Positions 1 to 6,366 of a DNA stretch of 16,945 bases are shown here, in pieces. The DNA comes from Clostridiales bacterium UBA6388 (GTDB lineage: Bacteria > Bacillota > Clostridia > Oscillospirales > Oscillospiraceae). Position numbers and translations under genes: made by a program. A model generated the notes under the pieces. It worked only from the letters and a program-made list of their open reading frames with translations. It was not told the DNA's origin and ran no database searches. The DNA is taken from the NCBI GenBank assembly GCA_002437575.1, contig DJQK01000107.1, positions 1 through 16,945 of the forward strand, given 5' to 3'. Every line of letters starts with the position of its first letter. The stretch's first letter is position 1.

Positions 1-4
1 ACCC

Positions 5-29
5 GCGAGAAGGCTATCTCGCTTCTTTT
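5..29 (+). terminator. Weak intrinsic terminator of a gene upstream of the window
   Basis: A 6-bp stem (GCGAGA at 5-10 with TCTCGC at 17-22, 6-nt loop) is followed by TTCTTTT at 23-29 on the plus strand. This is the layout of a small rho-independent terminator. The gene it would serve lies left of the window and cannot be seen. The stem is short, so confidence is moderate to low. Confidence 0.4.
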
Positions 30-61
30 ACAATGGAAAAATGAGCAGGAATGAAAAACGT

Positions 62-111
62 AAAAATGCACACTCTTTGAACCTTTACACGAAAGGTCGG
101 CAGGGTGCGCA
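62..111 (-). terminator. Putative terminator of the tup operon
   Basis: Read on the minus strand, an outer 7-bp stem (105-111 with 67-73, one G-U pair) encloses an inner 6-bp stem (92-97 with 81-86). Directly after it comes a run of five T (complement of 62-66). It lies downstream of the tupC stop at 233 and has the right polarity to end the tupABC transcript. Between it and the stop lies a second hairpin at 197-221. The composite stem is less regular than a textbook terminator. Confidence 0.4.
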
Positions 112-196
112 TTTGATATTAAAGTAGGTCTTTACTTTCACGAACATTGCCTCGCTCTATTCATCGAATCCAGCGATGCTTTCTGGACAGGATCAT

Positions 197-221
197 GGCG
201 CACACCGAATCGGTGTGCGCC
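197..221. repeat. Perfect palindrome after tupC
   Basis: A 12-base arm at 197-208 is the exact reverse complement of 210-221, with one central base. It begins 12 nt beyond the tupC stop codon. As RNA it would form a stable hairpin, but on neither strand is it followed by a clear T-run. It is therefore better read as an mRNA 3'-end stabilising hairpin or the first half of a two-part terminator with 62-111. A protein-binding palindrome is also possible. Confidence 0.5.
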
Positions 222-232
222 TTCGTGCAGGC

Positions 233-892
233 TCAGCTTTGCGCCGCGTCGCCGTAGAAGCGCAGGAATTGATTCGTTTCCGGCTTCGCGGGATGGTACA
301 GCACCGTTTCTGCCGCGCCGCTTTCCAGAAGCGTTCCCTTGTGGAAAAAGAGCGCCTCATCCGCGATGCGGCGTGCCTGCTGGAGAGAGTGGGTCACCAG
401 GATCAGGACGCATCCGGTTTGCCTCGTGTATTCCAAGATCAGCGCTTCTGCCGCAGCGGTGCTCTCCATGTCCATGGCAGCTGTCGGCTCGTCGAGGATC
501 ACGGTGTCGTACCGCTTCATCAAAAGCCGCGCCAGCGCCATGCGCGCCGTTTCGCCGCCGGAAAGCCGGTCTGCCCGTTTCTGCCGCAAGCCGGTGAGGC
601 AAAGCGCCGCCATCAGCCGTTCGGCATTTTCCTGCGTCCCGCCGGACAGAAGAATGTTCTGCTTCACACTTCTGCGGAACGCGTAGGGCTTCTGTGGAAG
701 ATACCCGACGCTGCCGGAAATGCGGACGCTCCGGTCTGCCGGGAGAACGCCCGCGACGATTTTTGCGAAGGTGGATTTTCCGCTGCCGTTTGCGCCGAGG
801 ATCGCGTAGATACGCCCCGGCTCCGGGGAAGCGCCCGGAAAATCCAGCGCCTTCACACCGGCGTAAGTTTTGGAGAAGGCGGGAAGCATCAT
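233..892 (-). CDS. tupC: Tungstate ABC transporter ATP-binding protein (TupC)
   Basis: This is a 219-aa cytoplasmic ATPase that would power import of tungstate through TupB. Walker A GANGSGKST lies at residues 33-41, the signature LSGGE at 110-114, Walker B VILDEP at 131-136, and the H-loop histidine at 168. The start chosen is the ATG at 892-890. It overlaps the TGA of the permease (ATGATG...) and sits 8 nt after an AAAGGAGG ribosome binding site complementary to 901-908. A longer open frame reaching 1162 only shadows the permease. The protein is short for an ABC ATPase, as is usual for Tup-type systems, and it lacks a C-terminal regulatory domain of the ModC TOBE kind. Assignment to tungstate rather than molybdate or another oxyanion rests on the neighbouring TupA-like binding protein. 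Confidence 0.9.
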   Translation of the reverse strand: MMLPAFSKTYAGVKALDFPGASPEPGRIYAILGANGSGKSTFAKIVAGVLPADRSVRISGSVGYLPQKPYAFRRSVKQNILLSGGTQENAERLMAALCLTGLRQKRADRLSGGETARMALARLLMKRYDTVILDEPTAAMDMESTAAAEALILEYTRQTGCVLILVTHSLQQARRIADEALFFHKGTLLESGAAETVLYHPAKPETNQFLRFYGDAAQS

Positions 893-1575
893 CGTCCAAG
901 CCTCCTTTGCAGCGCGGAGATCACAACGTTCACGAAAAAGGACACCGCCAGCAGGATCAGCCCCAGCGCAATGCCCAGCGAAAAATTTCCCTGATTGGTG
1001 TACTGCATGATGGCGGTCGTCATGACGTTCGTCTTCCATGCGATCGCGCCGCCGACCATGGACACCGCGCCCACCTCCGCGATCGAACGCGCAAACGCCA
1101 GCAGATAGGTCGAAAGGATACAGTACAGGCACTCGCCGCAAAGAAGCCGAAAGGTCTTCCACCGTCCGAGCCCGAGTCCCTTGGCCGTCTCACGGACAGC
1201 CGGAGCGATCCCGGCGACGTAGGTTTCCATGCTGCCGGTCACAATGGGCGTAATGAGCGCGACCTGCGCCAGCACCATGATCTTCACGGTAAACAGCAGC
1301 TTCATGTGCCGCAGAGGTCCCACGCCGGAAAACAGAATGTAGAACAGAAGCCCGCAGACGACTGGCGGCATTCCCATGAGCGTCCGGTTGACGACCAGAA
1401 GCAGTCCCCGCCCCGGAAACCGGCAGTCTCCCAGCCAGATGCCGATGGGAACGCCCAGCGCGAGGGCGATCAGAGAGCTTTGCAGGCTCATTCGTGCCGT
1501 CACGCGGAGAATATTCAGAAGCTCGGCGTCCGCCGATACGATCAACGCGATGGCTTTTTGCAGCACAGTGCCCAT
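889..1575 (-). CDS. tupB: Tungstate ABC transporter permease (TupB)
   Basis: A 228-aa inner-membrane permease with about five hydrophobic segments, including residues near 30-48, 68-86, 95-115 and 200-220. The cytoplasmic EAA-type loop that contacts the ATPase is visible as ETAKGLGLGRWKTFRLL around residues 130-146. The length and the motif SIAEVGAVSMVGG near the C-terminal third are typical of TupB/ModB-like BPD_transp_1 permeases. Translation starts at the ATG at 1575-1573, with an AGGAG site about 8 nt upstream. The stop overlaps the tupC start by the ATGA arrangement, so the two are translationally coupled. A strong hairpin separates it from tupA. Confidence 0.9.
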   Translation of the reverse strand: MGTVLQKAIALIVSADAELLNILRVTARMSLQSSLIALALGVPIGIWLGDCRFPGRGLLLVVNRTLMGMPPVVCGLLFYILFSGVGPLRHMKLLFTVKIMVLAQVALITPIVTGSMETYVAGIAPAVRETAKGLGLGRWKTFRLLCGECLYCILSTYLLAFARSIAEVGAVSMVGGAIAWKTNVMTTAIMQYTNQGNFSLGIALGLILLAVSFFVNVVISALQRRLGR

Positions 1576-1595
1576 ATTCTATACTCCTGTTAGAA

Positions 1596-1625
1596 GATCC
1601 CGTGAGGAAAGCTCCCCACGGGATC
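1596..1625 (-). promoter_or_regulatory. Intercistronic hairpin between tupA and tupB
   Basis: A perfect 9-bp stem (1596-1604 with 1617-1625) extends through a mismatch into two further G-C pairs. On the minus strand it follows the tupA stop (1660) and precedes the tupB ribosome site. Only TTCT follows it, so it should terminate poorly. Hairpins here commonly set a higher yield of binding protein than of permease by partial termination or 3'-end protection. That role is inferred. Confidence 0.55.
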
Positions 1626-1659
1626 AAATTTTAGAGAATTATTCCGGAAAAAGCAAGCC

Positions 1660-2763
1660 TTATTCCATGACGCCGTCGTTGGCGGCAAAGGTCAGGAACG
1701 TCGCCTTATCCGTCAGAATGTACGCGCCCATTTCCTCTGCCATGACAAGGCAGGCGCCCATGCCGGCATTTGCAGACGTGTACCAGTCGGTGTAATTCAC
1801 AAAGGACGCGGGCTCTTTGGTGATGCCCAGCGATTCCGGCCACAGTGAGAGCTCTTTTGTATGCGTGCCGGAAGCGTCGCCGCGAGAGACGAAGGGATAC
1901 TTGCCGTCAGCGATGGCTGCAAACGCATCGAGAACGGACGCGCAGTCTTTCACACCGGCCGGATCGGCGGATGGGCCGCAGAGGACAAAGTAGTTATACA
2001 GGAAGGAAATGCGCTCCGTTTCAAAGCCGTCGACGATGCGGGCAAAGCCCTCTTCCACGAACGCCTCCTCCTGGCTCTTCGAATGGACCAGGATCAGGTC
2101 GGCGTTGCCGAACTTGGCGGCGTTGATGGCCTTGCCGGTACCGGCAGACTGGACCTCGACGGTGTAGCCGTAGGTTTCCTCAAAAATGGGCAGCAGGTAG
2201 CCGAGAAGACCCGAGTCGTTCACGGACGTGGTGGTGGACAGGCGGATGAGCTTGGTCTGCTCTGTGGCGGGCGCGACCTCGCCGGTGTAGACGGGCGCGT
2301 CGTCCAGCACGTAGAACAGATACTCGCCATACGTGTCATAGCCGTAATTTGCGGCCAGATCCAGCGTTTCGCGCGTCAGGAGCCAGTGGATCAATGCGTC
2401 TGCGCCGGCGGTGTTCACCGCGACATCGGAAACGGCGTTGCCGTCTGCGTCGGTAAACGGCGCGTCCGGGTTTACAGCGATCACGGTGTAGGTGTTGCGC
2501 ATTTTTTCGTCTGCTTCTTTGAGGATGCAGGTGTCAACGACCAGACCGGTCTCGGCAGGCTCTTCTTCTGCGGGCTCTTCGGAAGCCTGCTCCGGCGCTT
2601 CGGCAGAAGGCTCCTGCGCGGTCTCGGCGGGTTCTTCGGCCGCAGCGGGCGCGGGCTCGGATGCTTCGGCGGTCGTCGGGGTATCGGCGGGCTTTGCGGC
2701 TGCACAGGAAACAAGCGTGAGCAGCATCACGCAGACCAGCAGCAGGGACAGAAGCTTTTTCAT
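1660..2763 (-). CDS. tupA: Tungstate-binding lipoprotein, TupA family, apparently circularly permuted
   Basis: A 367-aa extracellular lipoprotein that would capture tungstate for TupBC. A lipoprotein signal (MKK, hydrophobic core, LVSC with Cys20) is followed by an Ala/Glu/Pro-rich linker (residues 21-72). Residues 172-367 match the usual TupA N-terminal and central parts: IRLSTTTS (173-180), SAGTGKA, DLILVHS, and FVSRGDASGTHTKELSLW (291-308). They end at TDKATFL, where family members normally continue. The segment that normally follows (NxYxVIAVNP ... GAxAxIxWL ... YGxxLF) instead sits at residues 90-152, before the TTTS motif. The start is the ATG at 2763-2761 after AGGAGG. The family comparison is from memory; the order of segments is read directly. 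It heads the tup operon behind its own promoter, operator array and leader RNA. Confidence 0.88.
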   Translation of the reverse strand: MKKLLSLLLVCVMLLTLVSCAAAKPADTPTTAEASEPAPAAAEEPAETAQEPSAEAPEQASEEPAEEEPAETGLVVDTCILKEADEKMRNTYTVIAVNPDAPFTDADGNAVSDVAVNTAGADALIHWLLTRETLDLAANYGYDTYGEYLFYVLDDAPVYTGEVAPATEQTKLIRLSTTTSVNDSGLLGYLLPIFEETYGYTVEVQSAGTGKAINAAKFGNADLILVHSKSQEEAFVEEGFARIVDGFETERISFLYNYFVLCGPSADPAGVKDCASVLDAFAAIADGKYPFVSRGDASGTHTKELSLWPESLGITKEPASFVNYTDWYTSANAGMGACLVMAEEMGAYILTDKATFLTFAANDGVME

Positions 2764-2793
2764 TGTCGTTCCTCCTGAAGAATAAAGTAAAAA

Positions 2794-2890
2794 GACCAGC
2801 CGGTTTCCGCACCGACAAAGGCACAGGTACCCTGCGCCTTGCATGGTGTCTGGAAAGAGGCTCGTCCACCGCTTTGCAAACCATGGGAAT
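2794..2890 (-). ncRNA. Structured tupA 5' leader, candidate Moco/Tuco-type riboswitch
   Basis: The predicted transcript start lies near 2924, giving a leader of about 160 nt before tupA. On the minus strand it holds an outer stem TTGCA/TGCAA (2875-2879 with 2839-2843) with GGTG/CACC inside. Next come a 7-bp hairpin GGCGCAG/CTGTGCC (2832-2838 with 2820-2826) and a 6-bp hairpin GTCGGT/ACCGGC with loop GCGGAA (2811-2816 with 2799-2804). GACGAGCC (2859-2866) can pair 7 of 8 with GGCTGGTC (2794-2801), which is followed at once by five T (2789-2793). The adjacent hairpins and GNAA-like loop recall the molybdenum/tungsten cofactor riboswitch class. I could not score it, so the structure is better supported than the ligand. 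Confidence 0.45.
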
Positions 2891-2930
2891 CCGTCACTTT
2901 CCCGAAATAAACGGCTGATTGCTTTTTTGT

Positions 2931-2959
2931 ATTATAGCACATTTGACAAGACGGCACAA
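2931..2959 (-). promoter_or_regulatory. tupA promoter
   Basis: On the minus strand TTGTGC (2959-2954) is a -35 box, a 17-bp spacer follows, then a perfect TATAAT (2936-2931). The same -35/spacer/-10 combination stands before the regulator gene at 11798-11826. The operator array at 2976-3005 ends 16 bp upstream of the -35. Confidence 0.75.
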
Positions 2960-2975
2960 TAGAGCGCCCATTGGA

Positions 2976-3005
2976 CTGCACGAAATGATATGAAACTGCA
3001 CGAAA
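2976..3005 (-). promoter_or_regulatory. Operator array, three 10-bp TTTC direct repeats (tupA/moaE)
   Basis: On the minus strand the unit TTTCGTGCAG occurs at 3005-2996 and again at 2985-2976, with TTTCATATCA between them. This gives TTTC every 10 bp exactly. The plus-strand copies CTGCACGAAA are identical. The array stands 16 bp before the tupA -35 box and 17 bp before a weak -35 of the divergent moaE gene. A closely related array (about 25 of 30 bases, same 10-bp register) lies at 11853-11882 and another at 11907-11946. Confidence 0.7.
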
Positions 3006-3022
3006 TCGCACAAGCGAAGGAG

Positions 3023-3051
3023 TTCCGCAGCCGCGTGTCGTGTGGTACAAT
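3023..3051 (+). promoter_or_regulatory. Possible moaE promoter
   Basis: TTCCGC (3023-3028), a 17-bp spacer and TACAAT (3046-3051) form a plausible but weak sigma-70 promoter for the plus-strand MoaE-like gene at 3130. The poor -35 would suit an activated promoter, and the operator array lies 17 bp upstream. The remaining 2764-3129 interval otherwise holds the tupA leader, promoter and operator. Confidence 0.4.
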
Positions 3052-3129
3052 ATTCTTATAGCATCGCCATTTGTATGCAGCGCCTGCGCAGGTCCTTCGC
3101 AGGCAGATTCAAAAAACGGAGGAAGTATC

Positions 3130-3525
3130 ATGCAGAAAAAAGAACGCCCATCGATCGACGCGTGGCTGAAAGAAGCGAAGGCGCACGAAAGCGCACCCAG
3201 GATCGGAATGTATCTGACCCACAACGGCGTTGTGCGGCAAAGCGCCAAAGCAAAGGTCCGCCAGAACCGGGACAATACCCGGCCGGTGACCGGACTGTAT
3301 TTTTCCTATGATCCGGCGGCTGTGGACGCGATCATCGCAGAGACCTATAAAATGGACGGGATCTATTATATCAGGGTCTGGCTGAACGAAGGCGAGCTTT
3401 GTGTGGGCGACGATATCATGTACGTGCTGGTCGGCGGCGATATTCGTCCGCACGTGATCGACGCGCTGCAATATCTCGTCGGCCGCATCAAAACCGAATG
3501 CGTCACGGAAACCGAGCGGTACTGA
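3130..3525 (+). CDS. moaE: MoaE-like molybdopterin synthase catalytic subunit, short form
   Basis: A 131-aa cytoplasmic protein. GMYLTHNGVVR (26-36), the run VTGLYFSYD, and VGDDIMYVLVGGDIRPHVIDALQ (92-114) match a short MoaE-like group found in anaerobes. MoaE joins MoaD to convert cyclic pyranopterin monophosphate into molybdopterin. Translation starts at the ATG at 3130 after GGAGG (3118-3122). The C-terminal IKTEC... places Lys121 where E. coli Lys119 is expected, but the usual second lysine in the WKR/K segment appears replaced (TETE). The gene stands alone, divergent from tupA, about 10 kb from moaD. No other MoaE candidate is seen in this window. The family call is from pattern memory, without a search. 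Confidence 0.68.
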   Translation: MQKKERPSIDAWLKEAKAHESAPRIGMYLTHNGVVRQSAKAKVRQNRDNTRPVTGLYFSYDPAAVDAIIAETYKMDGIYYIRVWLNEGELCVGDDIMYVLVGGDIRPHVIDALQYLVGRIKTECVTETERY

Positions 3526-3537
3526 ACGCCGGTACGC

Positions 3538-3570
3538 AAAAGCCCCGCCTCTCGTCTCGGGAGGCGGGGC
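3538..3570 (-). terminator. Terminator of the cofactor-synthesis operon
   Basis: A perfect 10-bp GC-rich stem (3542-3551 with 3561-3570, 9-nt loop) is followed on the minus strand by four T (3541-3538). It starts 8 nt after the mogA stop. The same hairpin lies 16 nt beyond the moaE stop on the plus strand and may serve both converging genes, though the plus-strand T content is weaker. Confidence 0.85.
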
Positions 3571-3578
3571 GTGGTTTG

Positions 3579-4076
3579 TCATTTTGCCGCGCAGTTTGCG
3601 CTTCCTTCGCCGCAGAGCATTTCCAGACCGTGCGCGATCGGGTCGATGACTGCCAGAAGATTCTCCTCGGACGCTTTTTTACTGCCGGGGAGATTGACGA
3701 TCAGCGTCCGTTTGCGGATGCCCGCCGCGCCGCGCGAAAGGCAGCCTCTGGGCGTGATCTTCATCGATCCTGCCCGCATCGCCTCCGGGATCCCGGGTGT
3801 TTGCCGCTCGACGATCTGCAATGTCGCCTCGGGCGTGATATCGCGCGGAGAAAAGCCGGTGCCGCCGGTCGTCAGAACAAGCGTGATGCCGCGCTCGTCG
3901 GCGCAGGTGCGCAGCGCCTGTTTGATCTGCTCGGGTTCGTCGGGGACGATCGCGGTATAAACCACGTCATAGCCCCGCTCGTTCAGAAGCCTTACCAGAT
4001 TCGGCCCGCTCGTGTCCTCCCGCTCGCCGCGAAAGCCCTTGTCGCTGACTGTGATCACTGCTGCTGTATAGCGCAT
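3579..4076 (-). CDS. mogA: MogA/MoaB family molybdopterin adenylyltransferase
   Basis: A 165-aa cytoplasmic enzyme that adenylates molybdopterin, preparing it for metal insertion by MoeA. The hallmark TTGGTGFSPRDITPEAT (about residues 69-85) and a late LIVNLPGSKKA segment are clear, and the length is that of stand-alone MogA/MoaB proteins. The ATG at 4076-4074 is chosen because GGGAGGAA stands 6 nt upstream. The frame extends further upstream but without initiation signals and through moaC. The gene overlaps the end of moaC by 22 nt, so the two are probably co-translated. It is the last gene of the operon. Confidence 0.93.
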   Translation of the reverse strand: MRYTAAVITVSDKGFRGEREDTSGPNLVRLLNERGYDVVYTAIVPDEPEQIKQALRTCADERGITLVLTTGGTGFSPRDITPEATLQIVERQTPGIPEAMRAGSMKITPRGCLSRGAAGIRKRTLIVNLPGSKKASEENLLAVIDPIAHGLEMLCGEGSANCAAK

Positions 4077-4558
4077 ATCGTTTCCTCCCGTTTGTAATCT
4101 CCGTGGACGCCGCCGGTCTTGCTGACCAGACGGATATCCGCGATCACCATATCCTTTTGTACCGCCTTGCACATATCGTATACCGTCAGAGCTGCGGCAC
4201 TGACGGCCGTGAGCGCCTCCATTTCCACGCCGGTCCTTCCGCCGCAGGAAACCGTGGCCTCAATTTCCACGCTGCACCGTTCCTCGTTGAGAGAAAGCCG
4301 CAGATCGATGCCGTCCATCAGAGCCGGATGGCACATGGGAATGAGATCCGGCGTATGCTTGGCGCCCATAATGCCGGCGATCTGCGCGACGGTGAGCACA
4401 TCGCCCTTTTTCATGCCGCCGCCGCGGATGAGGGCAAAGGTCTGCTTGTTTACCAGCACGCGCCCTGCGGCGACAGCCGTTCGCCGGGAAATCGGCTTTT
4501 CGCCGACGTCTACCATTTTTGCTCTGCCCTGCTCATTAAAGTGCGTAAAATCCGACAT
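4055..4558 (-). CDS. moaC: Cyclic pyranopterin monophosphate synthase (MoaC)
   Basis: A 167-aa cytoplasmic protein that turns the MoaA product into cyclic pyranopterin monophosphate. Family motifs run in order: LTHF-like DFTHFN (3-8), MVDVGEK (15-21), LIPMCHP with His77, GRTGVEMEALTAVSAAALTVYDMCKAV (107-133, including the active-site lysine region near Lys131), and LVSKTGGVHGDY near the C-terminus. Full family length. The start at 4558 follows GGAGG by 8 nt, and only 3 nt separate it from the moaA stop. Confidence 0.96.
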   Translation of the reverse strand: MSDFTHFNEQGRAKMVDVGEKPISRRTAVAAGRVLVNKQTFALIRGGGMKKGDVLTVAQIAGIMGAKHTPDLIPMCHPALMDGIDLRLSLNEERCSVEIEATVSCGGRTGVEMEALTAVSAAALTVYDMCKAVQKDMVIADIRLVSKTGGVHGDYKREETICAIQQQ

Positions 4559-4561
4559 GGT

Positions 4562-5515
4562 TCAACCTCCGATCTGATTCATGCTCCGACCTGCGCCGGA
4601 GCGGTGCGCTGCGTCCAGTTCGCCGTGCCAGCGGGGCTTTGCGCATATCGCCGTTTCCAGCTGCGCGCGCATGGCCTCAAGGTCAAGTCCCTTCAGGGGA
4701 TATTCCGCCCCAGAGTGCAGGCACGGCTTCACGCGGCCGTCGGCTGTGATGCGAAGTCTGGTGCACGCCGCGCAGAAATGGGCGCTGACCGGACTGATCA
4801 GACCCACGCAGCCCTTCGCGTCCGGAAGCCGGAACAGCTTTGCCACGCCGCCGTCCGATGGGACCGGGGAGAGCTGCGGCAGCGCCTGTAACACGTGCGT
4901 GTACGGAATGTACGCATCCGCGCCGAACCCCGCGCCGTCGCACATGGGCATCATCTCGATAAAGCGCATATCTATGGGATACCGCCTTGTCAGCTCCGCC
5001 AGCGGAACGATCTCGTCGTCGTTGAACCCGCCGATCAGCACGGCGTTGAGCTTGAGCTTGCCGAAGCCTGCGTCCATGGCGGCGTGAAAGCCCCGCCAGA
5101 ATTCGTCCAGACTGCCGCCTCTTGTGATATGGGCGTATTTTTTGGCGTCCAGCGTATCCAGACTCAGGTTCAGCCGCTTGACGCCCGCCTGCTTCAAGGG
5201 CGCTGCCAGCTTGTCCAGCAGCAGGCCGTTGCTTGTCAGGCAGACCTCCTCGATCCCCGGAACGGCCGCTGCCCGGCGGCAGATGGAGACGATGTTCTTC
5301 TTGATCAGCGGCTCTCCGCCGGTGATGCGCAGCTTGGTGATGCCAAGCGAGGCCGCCGCCTCCACGGCGCGGATCATCTCGTCCTCCGTGAGCATATCGT
5401 CGTGGCTCTTTTTGCACACGCCGTCTTCCTCCATGCAGTACCGGCAGCGCAGGTTGCACAGCTCGGTAACGGAGATGCGAAGATAGGTAATCGTTCGTCC
5501 GAATGCGTCAGTCAT
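4562..5515 (-). CDS. moaA: GTP 3',8-cyclase, radical SAM enzyme (MoaA)
   Basis: A 317-aa cytoplasmic enzyme that performs the first cofactor step on GTP. The N-terminal radical-SAM cluster ligands are C20, C24 and C27 (TELCNLRCRYC). GGEPL (66-70) is the SAM-binding motif. The second iron-sulfur cluster ligands are C248, C251 and C265 (FCAACTRLRITADGRVKPC). The protein ends in GG, the C-terminal Gly-Gly tail known to matter for MoaA catalysis. Translation starts at 5515 with GAGGTGA upstream, and the ATG overlaps the TGA of the flavoprotein before it, so the two are coupled. Confidence 0.97.
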   Translation of the reverse strand: MTDAFGRTITYLRISVTELCNLRCRYCMEEDGVCKKSHDDMLTEDEMIRAVEAAASLGITKLRITGGEPLIKKNIVSICRRAAAVPGIEEVCLTSNGLLLDKLAAPLKQAGVKRLNLSLDTLDAKKYAHITRGGSLDEFWRGFHAAMDAGFGKLKLNAVLIGGFNDDEIVPLAELTRRYPIDMRFIEMMPMCDGAGFGADAYIPYTHVLQALPQLSPVPSDGGVAKLFRLPDAKGCVGLISPVSAHFCAACTRLRITADGRVKPCLHSGAEYPLKGLDLEAMRAQLETAICAKPRWHGELDAAHRSGAGRSMNQIGG

Positions 5516-6366
5516 ACGTCACCTCGAAGATTTTTTACAGCGGCGAGCCCGGCGCGGTTTCCCTCCGCCGTTACGCTTTCGACCATCGTGTGTACGAAAT
5601 GGCAGTTGCCGCACAGGTGCAGCCAGGATGGACTGCCCAGCTTTGCGATGAGGCTGCGGTCCGGCCGCAGCCCCGCCGCGATCAGAAGCGTCTTGCAGGG
5701 AAGAACGCCGCCGTCTGACAGCCGGCAGCCCGTCAGCGCCGGAAAACCCTCGACCTCCGTGACGGTCTGCGAGCAGAGAAGGCTGGTGGGGTATTTTTCC
5801 AGACGCCGGCGGTTTCTTGCCAGACCGCCGCAGCGTTCCGCCTGCTCCACAAGCGTGACAGAAATGCCGAGCGCGGCGATCTGTGCGGCCATGATCAGCC
5901 CGATGTCGCCGCTTCCCAAAATCACCACTGGTCCTTTCGGGATAACACCGTGCAGATTCATCATTTCCTGCATCTGCCCCGCCGTGAAAACGCCCCGCGG
6001 CCGCGTTCCGGCAATGCCGAGGACGCCCATGGGAAGCTCCATACAGCCCGCGGCGTAAATGAGCTGGGAAAACGAGAACGTCTGCCCGCCGGATAAAACA
6101 GCCGTTTTGTTTTCTGCAACAGACAGCACCGTCGTGCCCAGGAAAAGGCGCACCTGCGCCGGAAAATCCTGCATGAGCGCCGCAGCGTACTGTACGCCGG
6201 TAAGACCGCCCGCAAAGCCCACGTGGGTGCATTGCAGCAGCACGCCGCCAAGCGCGTTTTTCGTGTCCGCGAGCGCGACGCTCCTGCAGCCTGCGTTTAC
6301 CGCCGCCTTTGCCGCTGCGAGGCCTGCCGCGCCGCCGCCGATGATAAAAATGTCAGCGTGCTGCAT
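5512..6366 (-). CDS. Small FAD/NAD(P)-dependent oxidoreductase
   Basis: A 284-aa soluble flavoprotein. An FAD-binding GGGAAG lies at residues 10-15, and GGVLLQCTHVGF (40-51) is a signature of the flavoproteins that partner DAO/BFD oxidoreductases. A second Rossmann motif GSGDIG (151-156) indicates NAD(P)H binding. The ATG at 6366-6364 is used, with GGAGGAGG just upstream; the gene overlaps the preceding one by 14 nt. Pairs like this occur in anaerobic glycerol-3-phosphate dehydrogenase-like systems, usually with a third small DUF1667 protein that I do not find here. The substrate is unknown. Its place inside a W/Mo cofactor operon suggests an electron-transfer role linked to cofactor synthesis or to AOR. 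Confidence 0.8.
   Translation of the reverse strand: MQHADIFIIGGGAAGLAAAKAAVNAGCRSVALADTKNALGGVLLQCTHVGFAGGLTGVQYAAALMQDFPAQVRLFLGTTVLSVAENKTAVLSGGQTFSFSQLIYAAGCMELPMGVLGIAGTRPRGVFTAGQMQEMMNLHGVIPKGPVVILGSGDIGLIMAAQIAALGISVTLVEQAERCGGLARNRRRLEKYPTSLLCSQTVTEVEGFPALTGCRLSDGGVLPCKTLLIAAGLRPDRSLIAKLGSPSWLHLCGNCHFVHTMVESVTAEGNRAGLAAVKNLRGDV

Noticed and set aside
233..1162. tupC starting at 1162 as a 309-aa protein
   Set aside because: The first 90 codons overlap the permease in another frame and look random. The ATG at 892 has an AAAGGAGG site and the ATGA overlap.
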